Shown here: positions 25,200-37,926 of the stretch, one piece after another
How the letters are laid out: each line of letters begins with the position of its first letter
Position numbering within the stretch: the stretch's first letter is position 1
Origin: Penelope pileata
Lineage: Eukaryota > Chordata > Aves > Galliformes > Cracidae
Direction of reading: 5' to 3'
Assembly (NCBI GenBank): GCA_013396635.1
Contig: WBMW01000582.1
Coordinates: 1,133,634-1,197,633, forward strand
DNA length: 64,000 nucleotides
Translations under genes and position numbers: made by a program
Notes under the pieces: generated by a model
What the model was told of the DNA's origin: nothing
Databases searched by the model: none
Seen by the model: the letters and a program-made list of their open reading frames with translations, nothing else

Positions 25200-25930
25200 T
25201 GCCTTGCAGTTGCTGGAGGGGCTTGGGATGGAGCTTACATTTCAGTGTTGTACGAATGAATCAGAAATGAAGAAACAAGACGGGGCCCGGGCCCACCCGG
25301 AGGCACGGCAGCTCCGCAGGCGCTGCGGCGGGAAGCGCTGCCCGCTTGAAACCTCGGGCCAGGACCGGCGGCAGCGGCCGTGCTCGGGGCGTGGCCGCTG
25401 CCGTGCTCACCTGGCGGCGCCGCCTAAAGCCATTCCCCGCTCTCCCCCTGAGGGCAGAGCCGCTACGGTTAGCCGGAGGCAGCCCGGAGGCGGCGGTAAG
25501 ACCTTCGAGCGGCGACCGGGGCGCCGGGGCCGGCTGCAAGCTGTGAGTAGGCCCGGCGGAGGTGCGGGGTGGGCCGAGGGCTGGCGCGGAGGGGAAGGGC
25601 TGCTCGCGTTGCCTGCTGCTCGTCTCGTGTCCCTAACGCCATGTGTGTGCCCCGTGTTTCTGCGGGGAGGCAGCGGCTGCGGCACCCCTGCAACTGCATC
25701 CGGAGCTTGGGGAGGTTCTGGTCGTGGGGGGTGGCCGGCCTAGGGCGCCATTTTCTTTGTAGTTGTTGGTTGGCCAAGGGCGCCATTTTCTTTGTAGACG
25801 TTGGTTGGCCAAAGGCGCCATTTTCTTTCCTCCATGTTTGTTGGCCAAGGGCACCGTTTTCCACACGGGTGGTGTGGTTGGCCAGAGGATCATATGCTAT
25901 CGGCAGCTTTCGGGTGACAGGGTAGTTTTG
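25200..25930. promoter_or_regulatory. Intergenic CpG island (candidate promoter)
   Basis: A sharply bounded GC- and CpG-rich block (GCGGCGGG, CGGCGGCAGCGG, GCGCCGGGGCCGG) lies in otherwise AT-rich DNA between two gene 3' ends. In birds such unmethylated islands usually mark promoters. Neither STRN3 nor COCH starts here, so it implies a further transcript. Two consensus + strand donors lie inside it (cggcg|gtaaga at 25496 and agct|gtgagt at 25543). Its 3' part carries the 35-bp tandem array. Long open frames across it are compositional. Confidence 0.75.
25737..25885. repeat. 35-bp tandem array with YY1-like motif
   Basis: Five GGCC unit starts lie at 25737, 25772, 25807, 25843 and 25880, giving a period of 35-37 bp. 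Units 1-3 contain an identical GGCGCCATTTTC (25744, 25779, 25814). Unit 4 has a decayed GGCACCGTTTTC (25850), and unit 5 only the start. On the minus strand the motif reads AAAATGGCGCC, close to the YY1 consensus AAnATGGCGGC. TTGGCCAA palindromes join the units. The period is not a multiple of three, which argues against a coding role. Confidence 0.85.
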
Positions 25931-28900
25931 GTTTGGCGCAGGCTTTTTCCCCTGTTTTTTCAGGTGTCTTTTCAGCTGTTAGTTTGTACCTTGAAATGGA
26001 TGGATTTCATGTTGTTGAGATGCTTTTTAATAAATGTGTAGGGTTTTTTTTTTTTTACCCAAAGGTTAAACTTTTCAGAGGAAAAAGTCTCTTGCTTGAT
26101 TAGAGGCATCTTGTATCTAAGCTCTCATCAGGCTTGCAATTGAAACACACTGCAGACTTGCAGTGTGCAAACACCCGCTGCGTTGCAGCAGCGTGGCACT
26201 GGGGCTGTGGGGCCATGGCTGCTGCCTTGGCCTGGGCGAGCATTGTGCCCCTGGGAGGAGTGGGTTGGCAGCTGTGAGTCTGTGCAGGTGTTATGGGTGC
26301 AGTCATCTGCCATCAGAAGTCACGGTGTTTTGGTCAGTGCCTGGTGCTTGTGGTGGAGTGGTCTGGAGCCAAAAGTTTCCCCTGGATTGTCTTACCTGCA
26401 GTTTGTTACTTAGAAATAACATGGTGTCTTAACGACAGCAAATGCTGTTAGATGCTTTAGAATATCACTTAATTACTAGGGTGATTGTGGCGCAGGAGCT
26501 GTATTTTGGCTTCCAGAATTAGTGCTTTGACTCTCCTGCCCTTGATAGCCCAGGTGACCGATTCTGCCAGTCTGGATGAATGTCTCTTTCTGTTAAGATG
26601 ATGTTGCTAACAGCGGCTGTACAGAAGAATTTCTCAGAGGCCAGGAGTTTCCCTCATCTCAGTAATCTATCTAGTACCACATTGTTCCCATGGTGTGTAT
26701 GCGCTATATTCTGCTGGAAGTTTTTTTTGGCAGCTGTTTTTGCTTAAACAGGCAATTGACTGTGGCTGCTTTTGTGTCTATAAGTCTGGTCTCCATTTAG
26801 ACCTGAGCAAATCAGCTCACTGGGAAGTGAAGTCTTTGTTGATGTGTTTGTTAGCAGTGTGCTGTGCCACAGAGTTCTGTCTTCTAAATCAGCTCCTGGC
26901 CCTGCTCAGAACGCGCAGTCAGCATGGCAATGCTGCGTGCTTCATCGCGTTGAGAATATTTAGGTGGGAGAAAGCCATTGTCTGCGGTTGTTACTTCTCT
27001 GAACAAGAAGTGTGTTATCAAAATACCTAAGGGAAGGAGCCAGAAAACTGCTGAAATTGCTTAGCAGTGAATATTGTTTTGATTTAAAGTAAACATGTTA
27101 ACGGTATGGTTTGTTTGGTTGGAACTTATGAATAATTTAAAAGTAATGGTAAATGAGTATGTTTTCTCATTTTTACTTTCCTAGGCTTTGCCACTCTTTT
27201 GACTTGATGTTGTCTTTCTTTTACTTGTGTTCCTTGGCAGAGAATTGTTTATCATATTTGTAATCTGATCGCACGCACCAGGGCAGAAAAATAATTGTTA
27301 TCCCTCTTGCTTACATTCAGCAATATTCAGACTGCTGTTAAGTCATATGGGCTGTATCTGACCTCAGCGGAGGCTGGAAAAGTTCAGTTAGTGTTTGCTA
27401 ATGAAAACAACTGTGCAGAATTCTCATGCCTGCCTCTTAGGAGTTGGTCCAGCACGAGGTTCAGCTGCAAGTTCACTGCTACCCTGAGGCTGGGGGGGTT
27501 CAAGCTGACAGTGCCTGGCTTCCAGGAGGGTGTCCTGGGCCTGAGGTTAGGCTGCTCCGCAGCAAGGGAGCAGTGCTGCCTGCCCGTTTGGGGTGTCGTA
27601 AATGGGCTGCAAGGCAGCGCTGTTTCCTTCTGCGTGTCAGCGTTCCCTATCCAGGGATGGCTAGAGCTTCTTCCGGTCCTAGAAAAATAGGAAGGACATG
27701 GTACTTGTTTGTATGCAGGCACAGATGAATGTAAATAAATTTTAGAGTAATAAAGCAATAAATACCCTTTAAGTATTAAAATTTACTTATGATCAAGGAT
27801 ATTTCACTAACCAAACTTGATGGCTTGAAAGGAAAGGAAATTATGAGCCTAATGAGATTAAATTTAAAATGGGCAGTTTGCTTCAAAGCAGAGATTAAAG
27901 TTCTGGATTTTATCATAGACTGCAAATTTTCAGGACCTTCTTTCTTCATCTCAAGCCACAGGCAGAATCCCTGTTGGAAGCCAAAGAAAGCAAAAGAATT
28001 AGTGCTGCAGCTGACAGACATTCATAACTGGAAAATGCTCATACTTAAATTACAAACTGTTCAGTCGAAGTTTCCATTTATTTGGTGTCTATATTTGGAT
28101 GACAGCTGATCACAAGCTTTTCAAACACATTCTGGTTCAGCTTCTCAAGAAAATCCTTTCTTTCCTGTCCTAGGTCCAAACCAAAGCCAGTCAGCAAGGT
28201 TTTCTTTGGACTGATGTTATTAGGCTGGGGATCTAAGCCTCCAGCTTCCAGACAGTTTGTTCAAGATACAAGTTGATCTTCTTTGACAATGTGCTCAGGC
28301 CTCCTATGGCACTTGCGTGCAACAGAGAAATTTTCTGTGATTTTTGTGTGGCTTTGCTGCTTACTGGAACTAGCTTACCCTTAAGCCTAATGAAAGGAAG
28401 GGATGTGCTGAGAAAACCACAATCTCTGCATTTAAAAGCAGTGACTGATGGAGCCTGAGAGCTGCCCCATTATAAAGATGGCCTAAAATCAAGGCATCAG
28501 AAGTTGTCATCACTTAGGTTCTTCAGAACAGAGGAGATGAAAACAGAGTATTTGTATTGTTTGGTGCCATACTTCATAGAAGAGAAGACATGTGGCAACG
28601 CTAATATGAAATGCAAATAGGACTGCAAATGCTGATGGGAGAAAATACTGTTCTGCTGAAACTGTTCTAGTTCATAAGTGCAAAGTCAAAGCAAAGAAAC
28701 AAGTCCCTACCTCACCCCCTCCCCCAATTACTTCAGAAGTTGTAGAGAAGTAAAGTCACTGGGTTTTGACATAAGTGGTTTTTAGCTGGTTACGTAGCTA
28801 TTTTTTGGCATTGATTTTGAAAGCCAAAGTCAATTCCTCCAAAGCGATCATTTTCTCTTAGGAATGTCAGGGTACTCTCACTTTTGGATTTTTCTTGCTT

Positions 28901-30690
28901 TTTGCAGTTTAGGTATTGATACAAGAGTAATAAAGTTCAGCTTCTGAGACGTGTTCTTTTGGCACTTGGCTCGAAGATGCAGTATGAAAGATCACAGAAG
29001 CGTCAGGTAGCACGAAGACTTCATAGTCACAGGTGACCTTCAGTCACCTCCGTTTTCCTATATACTACATCTGTCAGATGAGCGTACTAGCTGGAAAGCA
29101 TCACACTGTTGAAAGATGTGCATGCTATGCGATTCATGGTAAGAGAGAGTCTAAATGCTTAAAAGCTGTGTGAGGTGTAAAACCTGAAGTGGTCTAGAAG
29201 TGAAACTGAAGACCCTGAGCCAAGGGCTGCGCCAGCACCTTGAGATAGCAGTTGTTAGTGACCAGCTCGTTCAGCAGGGAGCTGCTTCGTATAGACGTAG
29301 TCTTTGTGCTTCCCTGCTGAAGTAGCATCCAGGAAATAGCGAGTGTGGAAATGCTGAACGTCCTGTGTGTGTAACCCCTGGCTTGGGATCTCAGCCTGGA
29401 GGTAAATGCTTACCACATTTCCTTCAAGGACTGAAGGTCCTGCCAACGATAGATGAAGTAGCGTGTGTGTTTTATAACCTACAAGTAAAAAAATTCACCC
29501 AGGAAATGCAAGGAACAGATCAGGTCTCTTCCTGGACTTCTGGCAGTGAAAGATTCCTGCATTCCCAAGCTGTGGATTGCAGCCCTTACTGGAAGGTTTT
29601 GTGGTACTAGAAGTAATTTCAATCTCAGAATAAAATTTTCTGTATTTATATTGCTGTAGGAGCTCCTTGGAAGGGGTTGACTTTGGGACGCGTTAATTAT
29701 AGTGTGATGTAAAATTCAGTTGCAATAGATATCTAACCCATTAAGCTCAGAGTCCTCTACTCTTTACTGAGTGACAGAATCATAATTTTTGATGGGAGGC
29801 AGTATGCTATCAGCAGAGGGGTTGCAAATCTGAGGTCCCCTGAGCCTTGAGAGTACTCTTCTGGAGAAAAAGGGCATATAGCTTTTCATCATTCCCGGCA
29901 GAGAGTTGTTCCCTTGCTGCCCATATTCCTGAGTGACAGTCCTAATAATTGCAGTGGTGTTCCCAAATGGAGTTTGCAGAAGTGTTGGTAGCTGCAACTC
30001 TGCTCACCGCTTGGCCCAGCAGCATGACACTGAACCCTCATTCTGTGGCTTCACCTTCCTTCTCACTCAAAAGAAAAGGTCATATCTATGTTTGCCATTC
30101 TGTACCATGCTGTTATTCCTGCAAACTTATCTTCTACATACAGCACAGTTCATTCTTTCCTCCTTGGCTCTGTATCACACCAGCTCTCAGTCCTTCTAGG
30201 GTTCCATATAAAGTTTATATATTTTAAAAAGTGTTTTTGGTACCTACTGTTTCTTACCTCAGTATAATTGGGCTGTATGAGGGTACAAATGATGTCCTCA
30301 CCTTTCCTATGAAATGGCAATACAGGGGCTTCTAGTTCCACAGGGTCCAGAAATCTAAACTTGCTTTTTCCTCGATGAATGAATGACATCAGTAAAGCTG
30401 CCCTCTCCTTTGCAATAGTGAAAAGCAATCAGGGAGGGAAAATGTGATTTTGCTAGCCCGTGTGTAATTCATATTCAAATAGTTCAACTGGCATCATATC
30501 TAATATGAACAACTGCTATAACTTTGGTATTGACTGATTCAAATTAAAAAAACAACAAAAATATCTGTGTAAGAAGTATCCTTGCTGTTTGAGGATGATT
30601 TAGGATTTTTTCCTTCTTCCTCATAATGGATTTAAAACAATATAGACAAGAAACATCACATACAACTTAGTCAAGCTGTACTGCATGAAT
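25931..30690. other. Spacer between CpG island and COCH 3' end
   Basis: No recognisable protein exon is seen. The segment contains an exon-like GC-richer stretch (about 27430-27690), the poly(A) signal cluster at 27734-27762, and otherwise unremarkable AT-rich DNA. Short open frames show no domain that I can name. Confidence 0.6.
27734..27762 (+). terminator. Cluster of three AATAAA signals
   Basis: AATAAA occurs at 27734-27739, 27749-27754 and 27757-27762, just after a GC-richer, exon-like segment. The clustering on the + strand suggests a real transcript end, although AT-rich sequence can give such motifs by chance. Confidence 0.4.
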
Positions 30691-30830
30691 CATAGAATCA
30701 CGAGGTTGGAAAGGACCTACAAGATCATCTAGTCCAACCATCCTCCTAGCACCAGTATTTCTCACTAAATTCCTAAACCATATCCCTCAGCACCTCATCC
30801 AGATGTTTCTTGAACACCACCAGGGACATG
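30691..30830 (-). mobile_element. CR1 LINE 3' fragment, reverse orientation
   Basis: A 140-bp CR1 tail reads on the minus strand. On the + strand it runs catagaatcacgaggttgga, then aagatcatctagtccaacca, and cacctcatccagatgtttct. It lies just beyond the likely 3' end of COCH, in the same orientation as COCH. Confidence 0.9.
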
Positions 30831-31441
30831 AGGTTCATCATAAAAAGACTTTTATATTACAGGATATTGAAGCATCTGTAGTGCCGCTTCTTTGCATTAC
30901 ATATATTTTAATTTTAATTTAATTTTAAGCTAAATTAAACTTATTCACAAAGTTGATATTGCATATAAATTTATACAGCGATAGCTGAATACTTTTAACT
31001 ATAAACACATAACAACATCAAGGATAACAATTAATAGAAAAATACAAGGCATCCTTGCCATTCGTGTTTAGTGTAATACACAGCCAGTCATAAGTTAAAA
31101 ATACACAATAAAAGCCTGATGAATACTATCCCTTCTGTGCCACTCCATAACTAAGAATTTTACAATCAATAGCACAAAAACGAAAATGAAAAAGAAAACA
31201 GAAAGGGAAAACCTATATTGATGAAAAAAGTGCCAATTTGTTTTCTTAAGTCTGTTTTACTTGCAAAAAATCTTCATTTTCTAAAGAATGCTTGAAGTCT
31301 GTTATTCACTCCTAGCCTCCAGAAGAACTCAATAAATCAATTTCATAATTTTAACTACATGCATGTAGGTATAAAAATATCACTGTATGTCTAGTTTAAA
31401 ATGAAATTAAAGCCATTTTTCAAGAAGACTATTTTTCCATC

Positions 31442-32464
31442 TTTAATAGACCTCATATATCTTTACAAACATTTTTACTAGCATTAGGAACTTAGTATTC
31501 TCTGAGCTACCGAATCCCACTTAGATCTGTTCCCTTCTCTAACCATGTAATCCTATATAAACCAGTTTCAAGGTTGAGATGCCTTTGGATTTGAATTTGA
31601 GTATTTTCATTCCCCAGTGTATGATCTACTTTAATCCATCTGCCCACGATTCCTGTCTGGAAGTGTATAGCCAATAGCAACTTCATAAAATCAAGACAGT
31701 ACAAGACAAAAGAGAGAAAATCCAGGTTATCAGATATATGAGGAATATCACTATTGACTTCAGTGGTGCAGGAAACAGTAATATTGTTTAGGACCCAGAT
31801 CCTCAAAGAGAACTACTGTGCTGAAAACGCTTTTCAAAATCTGTACCAGAAGATGTCACGGAACCATGCTAATCTTTGGGTATAAATTAAATGTCTCTTG
31901 ATGTAAATGTTGCCAGATGTTTAGTATCATTCACCATAGCAAAACCTCAACTAGTAAAACATCTGTCATACCTCTTCTCAAGCTGCCTGGCACTAATGGG
32001 TGTTGCACAACCGAAGCACTAAAAACACTTCATGCTATCATGACAACTCCTTGAAAAGATACAAAATCATAAGCTACAGAAGGTTCACAGAAGATAGTAC
32101 TGTGTATTTAAAATTATATTATTTTTAAGTTGTAGGAGAACATCTAAGAAATGACAGCAAAAATATCAGAGCTGTATTGTTTCCTCTGCTGATACCTGAT
32201 AGCCTTAAGTGCACAATATGCATAGCTTTAAACTTGGGCTACTATAAATGTACTGAAAGTGATATTAGCTGTTCGCCAAATTCTGCTTTCCCGTATCAAG
32301 TACTACCTCTAACAAGCTCACAAGATCCTTGGCTGACTACAGAAACAGAAAGTAGCCCTTCTCCTTCTCTTACATTATGATAGTATATATAATAAAACTT
32401 CTGTAGTTAAGAGGGACCATGTCAGTCCCATAATTCTTAGTTTCAGAAAATATCCAACAGCAGA
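31442..32464 (-). other. COCH: COCH 3' UTR (extent tentative)
   Basis: This is non-coding sequence after the COCH stop. No canonical AATAAA on the minus strand was found up to about 30.9 kb. The nearest variant is ATTAAA (31447-31442), and more ATTAAA copies lie at 30923-30907. The end is therefore a guess. Confidence 0.4.
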
Positions 32465-32640
32465 TTATTGCTTAGAGTCCAGAAAATCTTTGCAGATGCC
32501 TCGAATAACATCAGGAACCATCTGCTCCAATCCAGTGAACTCCCTGGTGAAGAAAGTGTGAGATTCTCTTGGTTCAGAAGCCATATCTTTCAGATCATCC
32601 AGAGGTGCCCAGGCAACACCAACAGAGAAGATTGTTATTC
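32465..32640 (-). CDS. COCH: COCH last exon (end of vWFA2, stop)
   Basis: A 176-nt coding part follows acceptor catag. It encodes [20 protein letters not shown], then [20 protein letters not shown] and [17 protein letters not shown] before TAA. This is the last helix and strand of the second von Willebrand A domain and the conserved C-terminus, with the ICKDFL cysteine that closes the domain. The opposite strand shows a spurious open frame. Confidence 0.96.
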
Positions 32641-33412
32641 CTATGATGTATTGATAAAGGGAAAAAAAAAAAAAAAGGTAAACCCGTTTTGTTCTTGGCT
32701 ACAAGAAAACCAGCAGTTTCTACATTCATTAAATAATTTGGATCAGAAAAGTGTTTCAATACCTGCAGTTTGTCAAAGATTATTAGATCTTGCAACTAAA
32801 TACCAGGAATTAAAGGCTTGTCTCAATAAAAATCCTGATGGAAATAAGTGACATCTTACCAGCATCTAAGTTTTGCAGTGATGCACATGAATGCACCAGT
32901 GACAGTGTTTCTTGTTTTTCAGGACTTAGTGTTTAGAACAATTTTGAAAATACATAGCACGAAGGATCCAAATGCATGTGCTTAGTGTTTTCAAGCATCA
33001 GAAGTCCAAGAGGCTTTTTGATCAAAATTACTTATTTTTTTCCCAGATGATGATGGAGAACAGAAATAATGCCAACTGGATGCCATCACTGGTTGGAGCT
33101 TCACTACATGGCTCTTTATTTTTATCTACTAATTTCTCTCTGGTTTAGGAAAATAAGTCTGGGTGTACATTTTTAACAAAGGTGCCATGAGTGAGTCTAC
33201 TTATACCTGGCTTGACATCACTTATTTTTCATCCTAATGAAAAGCAGTTCCTCAGAGCTATTCTGAGGCACATTCCTATTCTGCTAAATTTAAAACAAGT
33301 ATGATACTTTATTTGCTCACTGGAGCTTTGTTTAAACTTTAAAGTCTTGACATGGACAATACAGCAGAAATAGGATGAATCAAATCCCGCTGTCTTTAAA
33401 GATGTGGTTTAC

Positions 33413-33929
33413 CTGACTTTTGTGCAGCAATGGCAGGTCCTCTAACATCATCATAAGACTGACCATCGGTCAAAATAACAAGGAAATTTTTGTTTGCTCC
33501 ATCCTTCACTGGCCCAAATACATTTCTGGTTGTGAAAGAAATGGCATCACCAGTAGCAGTGCCACCACTCATGTAACGAATGTTCCGGATAGCAGAGAGG
33601 ACCTTTTCTTTTGTGGTGTAGTCTGTGAAGCTGAACTCAGTACGCTGATCATATGTGAACTGCACAGTTGCAATCTTGGAACCAATATCAGAGATCTCAA
33701 AAGCCTTAGCAACATTGCTGATGAATTCAAGTATGAGGCGGAAGTTGCTGTCTCCAACACTGCTAGAACCATCTATCAGGAAGCCTATGTTGACAGAGTT
33801 GTAGCATGTCTTGCTGCACAACATTTGCTCATGTGAACACAACTTTTGGACAAGAGGTTTTACATATTTGGTGGTACCAAACCAGCTGGGCATTTGGTAA
33901 GAGAAGAAGCCATTGTTTCGGCAGACAGC
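33413..33929 (-). CDS. COCH: COCH exon, main part of vWFA2
   Basis: A 517-nt exon runs from tttcaaacag to gtaaac. It starts [20 protein letters not shown] and continues to [20 protein letters not shown], then [25 protein letters not shown] is a full MIDAS metal-binding motif (DxSxS). Later motifs include [12 protein letters not shown] and [11 protein letters not shown], the T and D positions that complete a MIDAS. The exon begins in phase 0 and ends with the first base of a Gly codon. Confidence 0.97.
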
Positions 33930-35149
33930 CTGTTTGAAAACAAAAAGTCAAAAGGCAAATACCAAGACAGCAGTTCTGTAGATAGTAAACAGTCAAACTT
34001 GTCCCCAGCTCACATCATTAATGAGAAGCATAACAACTGGAAATGTTAATTATGCTTTTTGAAAATGAATGAAGTCATGGCTACTGAATATCCAAAGGAT
34101 TTTTCCTTACTCACTGAAAATTAGATTTTTGCATTTTCCCTTTTAACATCATAAACACTTTTTTTTTTTTTTAAAATATCTATAACTCATTATACAGACA
34201 TACAATTGAGTAGAAATATCACTCCAGGTCATTCAAAGTAAGATTTCTTTTTTCCTGTGGCTTCCATAGTATGCATATAAATTGCAAGGTAGTTGAGAAG
34301 GGGGTTAAGTTTAAAATCAGCTCTCCAAGTGTGATAACTAATCTGGCTAAGATCAAAATGCAGAGTGGGGGACGGGCTTCAGTTACCTAAGGGTATTTCT
34401 TTGTACGCCTATAAGTACGTAAGAGCTGGACCTGTGCGGGATGAGAAGCAAGCTGTCTTGTGCATGGAAGCAGCAGGGCCATAGTGCTTCATTCTTTTGT
34501 GATCTGAACTATGAACTTTCTGCTGAAACAAGATATGTAAAACCTCCCTACGAAACAGTGCTTGGAAAGCTCTTGTGAGCATGAGACCCATGTTTGAATT
34601 CTTCAGTTAACTCATACAGAGCAAGACCCAAAACTCTTCATCCAAGATGAATGTCTTACATGTGAAGTTGTTAGGATGTGTTTGTCAGCCTTTCCTGTTC
34701 TCTTCATAACAGAAGTAACCGAACAGTCCCTCACAGAGCAGGTGCTGAAAGATACTGCCTCCCTGTCTGCCATTTCAGGATAGGAGACAAACCTGTGCTC
34801 CACTGCTTCAACACATTTGGCTATGCCTAAGATAGGAGAATCTCTTACTGTGAGAATCTTCATGCAATGACAAAGTCCAAGAGCTACAACTTGGCCAAGA
34901 CTCTGAACTGGAAGGACAGTAATAGCATTTTGGTACCTCTGCACAGCCCCATTAGCAAGAAAATAACCCAACAGTTGCACTCAAGATTTGCAGTCCCAAT
35001 ATTTTAAGACTCCTTAGTGATTTTTTTTTTTTTGGAGAGAGAATATCTTTTATGATACATGTAACAATTAGCTCATTAGGACTCTAGCATGTAGTAAATC
35101 CTCTAGAGTCATACCCACGACTGATGAATGAATAATTATGTTCACTTAC

Positions 35150-35376
35150 TTTGTCAACAAAACCAATGTCTTGTACCATTCCCAGCTCTTCAGTTATGGG
35201 TTTTGCTACAGATACAATGAATACATTAACTCCAAATTCTCTGGCCACGATACCAGCTTCTTCTATATCATCTGAGGGCCAGCCATCCAGAAACACTACA
35301 ATGATTTTGGGTATTCCTTTGCGTGCTCCATTTTCCATAGAGAAGAATTTCTGAGCTGTGTGTTTCAAAGCTTTCC
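35150..35376 (-). CDS. COCH: COCH exon, end of vWFA1
   Basis: A 227-nt exon runs from cacaactag to gtaagt. It encodes [20 protein letters not shown], then [40 protein letters not shown] and [16 protein letters not shown]. It is the second half of the first vWFA domain, with the central FLDGWPSDD strand. It ends on a codon boundary before the inter-A-domain linker. Confidence 0.97.
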
Positions 35377-36161
35377 CTAGTTGTGAACAGAAAAAAGAAT
35401 ACAAAGAAATAACACAGTTACATTTTGGTACCTGTTTTCTAGACAGAAATGTGATGGATTTTAGTTATGATTACAGGTATAACCCAACAAACCAAGGAAA
35501 GAGAGTCCCATAATACTTGAGTAATTATGAAGCATGAGCGGCCTATAACGTGTTAAAAAACAAACAAGCCCCTCTCCCCCCAAAACAAACAAACAAAAAT
35601 GAACCAAAAACAAACCCAAACCTCATAAAGCTGAGGGAAAAATCACTGAAGATTCCACCCCCCCCACAGGTCTTGTTTCGTACTAAGCAGATATATTAGT
35701 GCCTGCCAAGTGAGTTGGAAGGAACAAGTTGAGGAGCTACTTAAACTTCGCTCATATAATACAACATATCTGGGAAGCTTAGCTTCCTCATTTTGACAAA
35801 TATCCTTCACAACCTCTTACTACTTATCTCCAGTTAATTCAAACTCCTTAATTAGCCACTCAACAAGAAAGAAATGCTAAGCCTTTTAGATATGAATTTG
35901 TCTAACGATACCACTCTGTTACATGTGAAATGCTGATTACTGTTTAAACACAGGAAATGATATTTTCACTTCTCACTAATTAAATGTACTAATTAAAAGC
36001 AACCCTAACTTCTGAAAATGAAATTGAAAAGATGGCATTTAAAACACTTTCTTACATAACTGAATTGTAAGTACTTCAGTGTATGTATGTATACATACAA
36101 ACAAATATGTATTTACTTACGTAAAGCAGTAATTTTTGTTTTCACAGAAGCATGAACTCAC

Positions 36162-36265
36162 CTGTGTTAGAATTGCCTCCTCTGAACCCTATTTCCTTTA
36201 TGGCAAACAAAACCTCTTTTGCAGCAGTGAAGTTTTTCAGGTAGAATTCAATTTTTGGATGTTCA
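36162..36265 (-). CDS. COCH: COCH exon, middle of vWFA1
   Basis: A 104-nt exon runs from tctccacag to gtgagt. It encodes [20 protein letters not shown], then [15 protein letters not shown]. The RGGNSNTG loop carries the threonine position of the domain's metal-binding site. The N-F-T triplet is a potential N-glycosylation site. Confidence 0.97.
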
Positions 36266-36788
36266 CTGTGGAGAAATAAGACTCAACAAACGATGTGGTT
36301 GACTTTTCAAACCACTGTAACATTAGCGAGCTGAATTCAAGTTTGAATCATTTTGTTCTTGCTCATATATACTCTACTTCTATTTTAGTAACTAAAAACG
36401 TAGACAATACTCCTTACTTAATTCACTCAATCCTTAGCAAAAGGAATTATTTAGCAGGGTGGATAAATTAAGAAAAAGATCATTCTTAGGCTTATTGAGC
36501 AGCTGAAAACACTAGGTTTAAGACGTATACAGAAATACATTTTGAACGTGCCAGATGTTAAACTACGTGCGTTTATATCTGAAAATGACACAAGTGGCAC
36601 AAGAGTGGAATATGATCCAATTTGTGATGTCTTCACATGGACATCTCAGTATAGCACAGAGCAAACAATGTTCCAGGCTGGAGTTTATTTTCTCTTGCTA
36701 TTATCGAGCAAATACCGTCCTGCAAAACATATATTACTTGATGTCTCTTGTTAATCACCCGGTTATATTTCATGTAAGTCTGTTATTA

Positions 36789-36947
<159 letters not shown>

Positions 36948-37024
36948 TCAAAAATAATTAGACTTACAGAGCACCAAATAAACGTTAAGATTTTGTTCAT
37001 CAAAAGTTAAACCTAGGGTCCTAC

Positions 37025-37069
37025 CTTTGTTTCCAGTCTTTTTGTCAAGGGGCTTCTTAGGTCTTTTGC
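37025..37069 (-). CDS. COCH: COCH 45-nt linker exon
   Basis: This short exon runs from tattgaag to gtagga. It encodes KRPKKPLDKKTGNK, a basic linker before vWFA1. It matches the KR.KKT..KKTGNK segment of human cochlin. An 87-nt intron separates it from the next exon. Confidence 0.92.
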
Positions 37070-37926
37070 CTTCAATAAAGAATACGGCACGGATAATTTA
37101 AGAACAAGACAAATGGAAGAAGCTCAGATTCCAAGAACTGCATTGCAAACTATCCTCAGTAAAAATTGGCATGGGGCTGTATCATCCTTCAATGGCTTTA
37201 ATTATTAAAGTTTCACTACTGTTTCTTTGCTCCTTACAGAATAATCTTTTTCAAATGAAACAATTCAACCTGCCTTTCCACACCTGCCTAGCTGACTACT
37301 GAAATGTATACAGAAATTGCTGCATCTCCGCATCCCAAGCGCTACCATTTCTCACTTAGCTTTTGGCTGTCCAGTGACAGTTTTAATGCTTTGGAAGCAA
37401 GCTGGGACTTAATCTGTAAGCAGATGTTCTATTCACAAACAAGATTCAAGATCAATACGTATATACCGCTTGCCTTCATAAAAACTGATCTAGCCTTTTA
37501 CTGGTGGTATTTTCTGTAGAGAAATTCACATAGCGTCTCAATTTCTGCTATGTAAGTCCTGACAGCACTTCACTGTTAAGAACTTCTATAAAAAGGAATG
37601 CATAAACTGTCTTCTCTGTCACTTAATAGGAACTAATATCCCACGAGCTCATAAACTCTTGCCTTCCTTTATGTCATCCGTACTAGTTTTCCAGATTAAT
37701 TCAAGTGTTTCTTCAATTACATGAATGCTACTGATATCAGAATCAATCTCCCTGATTATGAAATAAGTTCTTCCTTTTGCTGATGAAAGACACACAAAAA
37801 CAGATATTGTACGTTTTCTTCTTTAAAAATAAATCCTAGGAAACATAGCATGTTAGTCACGACATCATGTGCTGTAGCACATCTCAACAGGGGAGGCTTC
37901 CAGTGTTGGAGGGATCTCACTTGTAC

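Larger units (their letters stand above)
25204..27785 (+). ncRNA. Putative unannotated + strand transcript (lncRNA?)
   Basis: This is inferred from a CpG island with splice donors at 25496 and 25543, followed by three AATAAA signals within 29 bp at 27734-27762. Internal exons cannot be fixed, and none of the open frames resembles a known protein. The span 27295-27728 has a more GC-rich, exon-like composition just before the poly(A) cluster and could be a terminal exon. It would run convergent to COCH. The existence, strand and extent are all inference. Confidence 0.25.

Noticed and set aside
25204..25743. 179-codon open frame in the intergenic island
   Set aside because: Arg/Gly/Ala-rich in all frames because of CpG content, with overlapping frames on both strands and no recognisable domain.
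25469..25893. Minus-strand frames with repeated K-M-A-P-L-A-N-Q peptide
   Set aside because: They come from the 35-bp array, whose period is not a multiple of three, so the peptide hops among frames.
32468..32851. 127-codon plus-strand open frame
   Set aside because: Antisense to the last COCH exon, then intron read-through past an A-run.
33420..33836. 138-codon plus-strand open frame
   Set aside because: It lies entirely antisense to the COCH vWFA2 exon and is a shadow of it.
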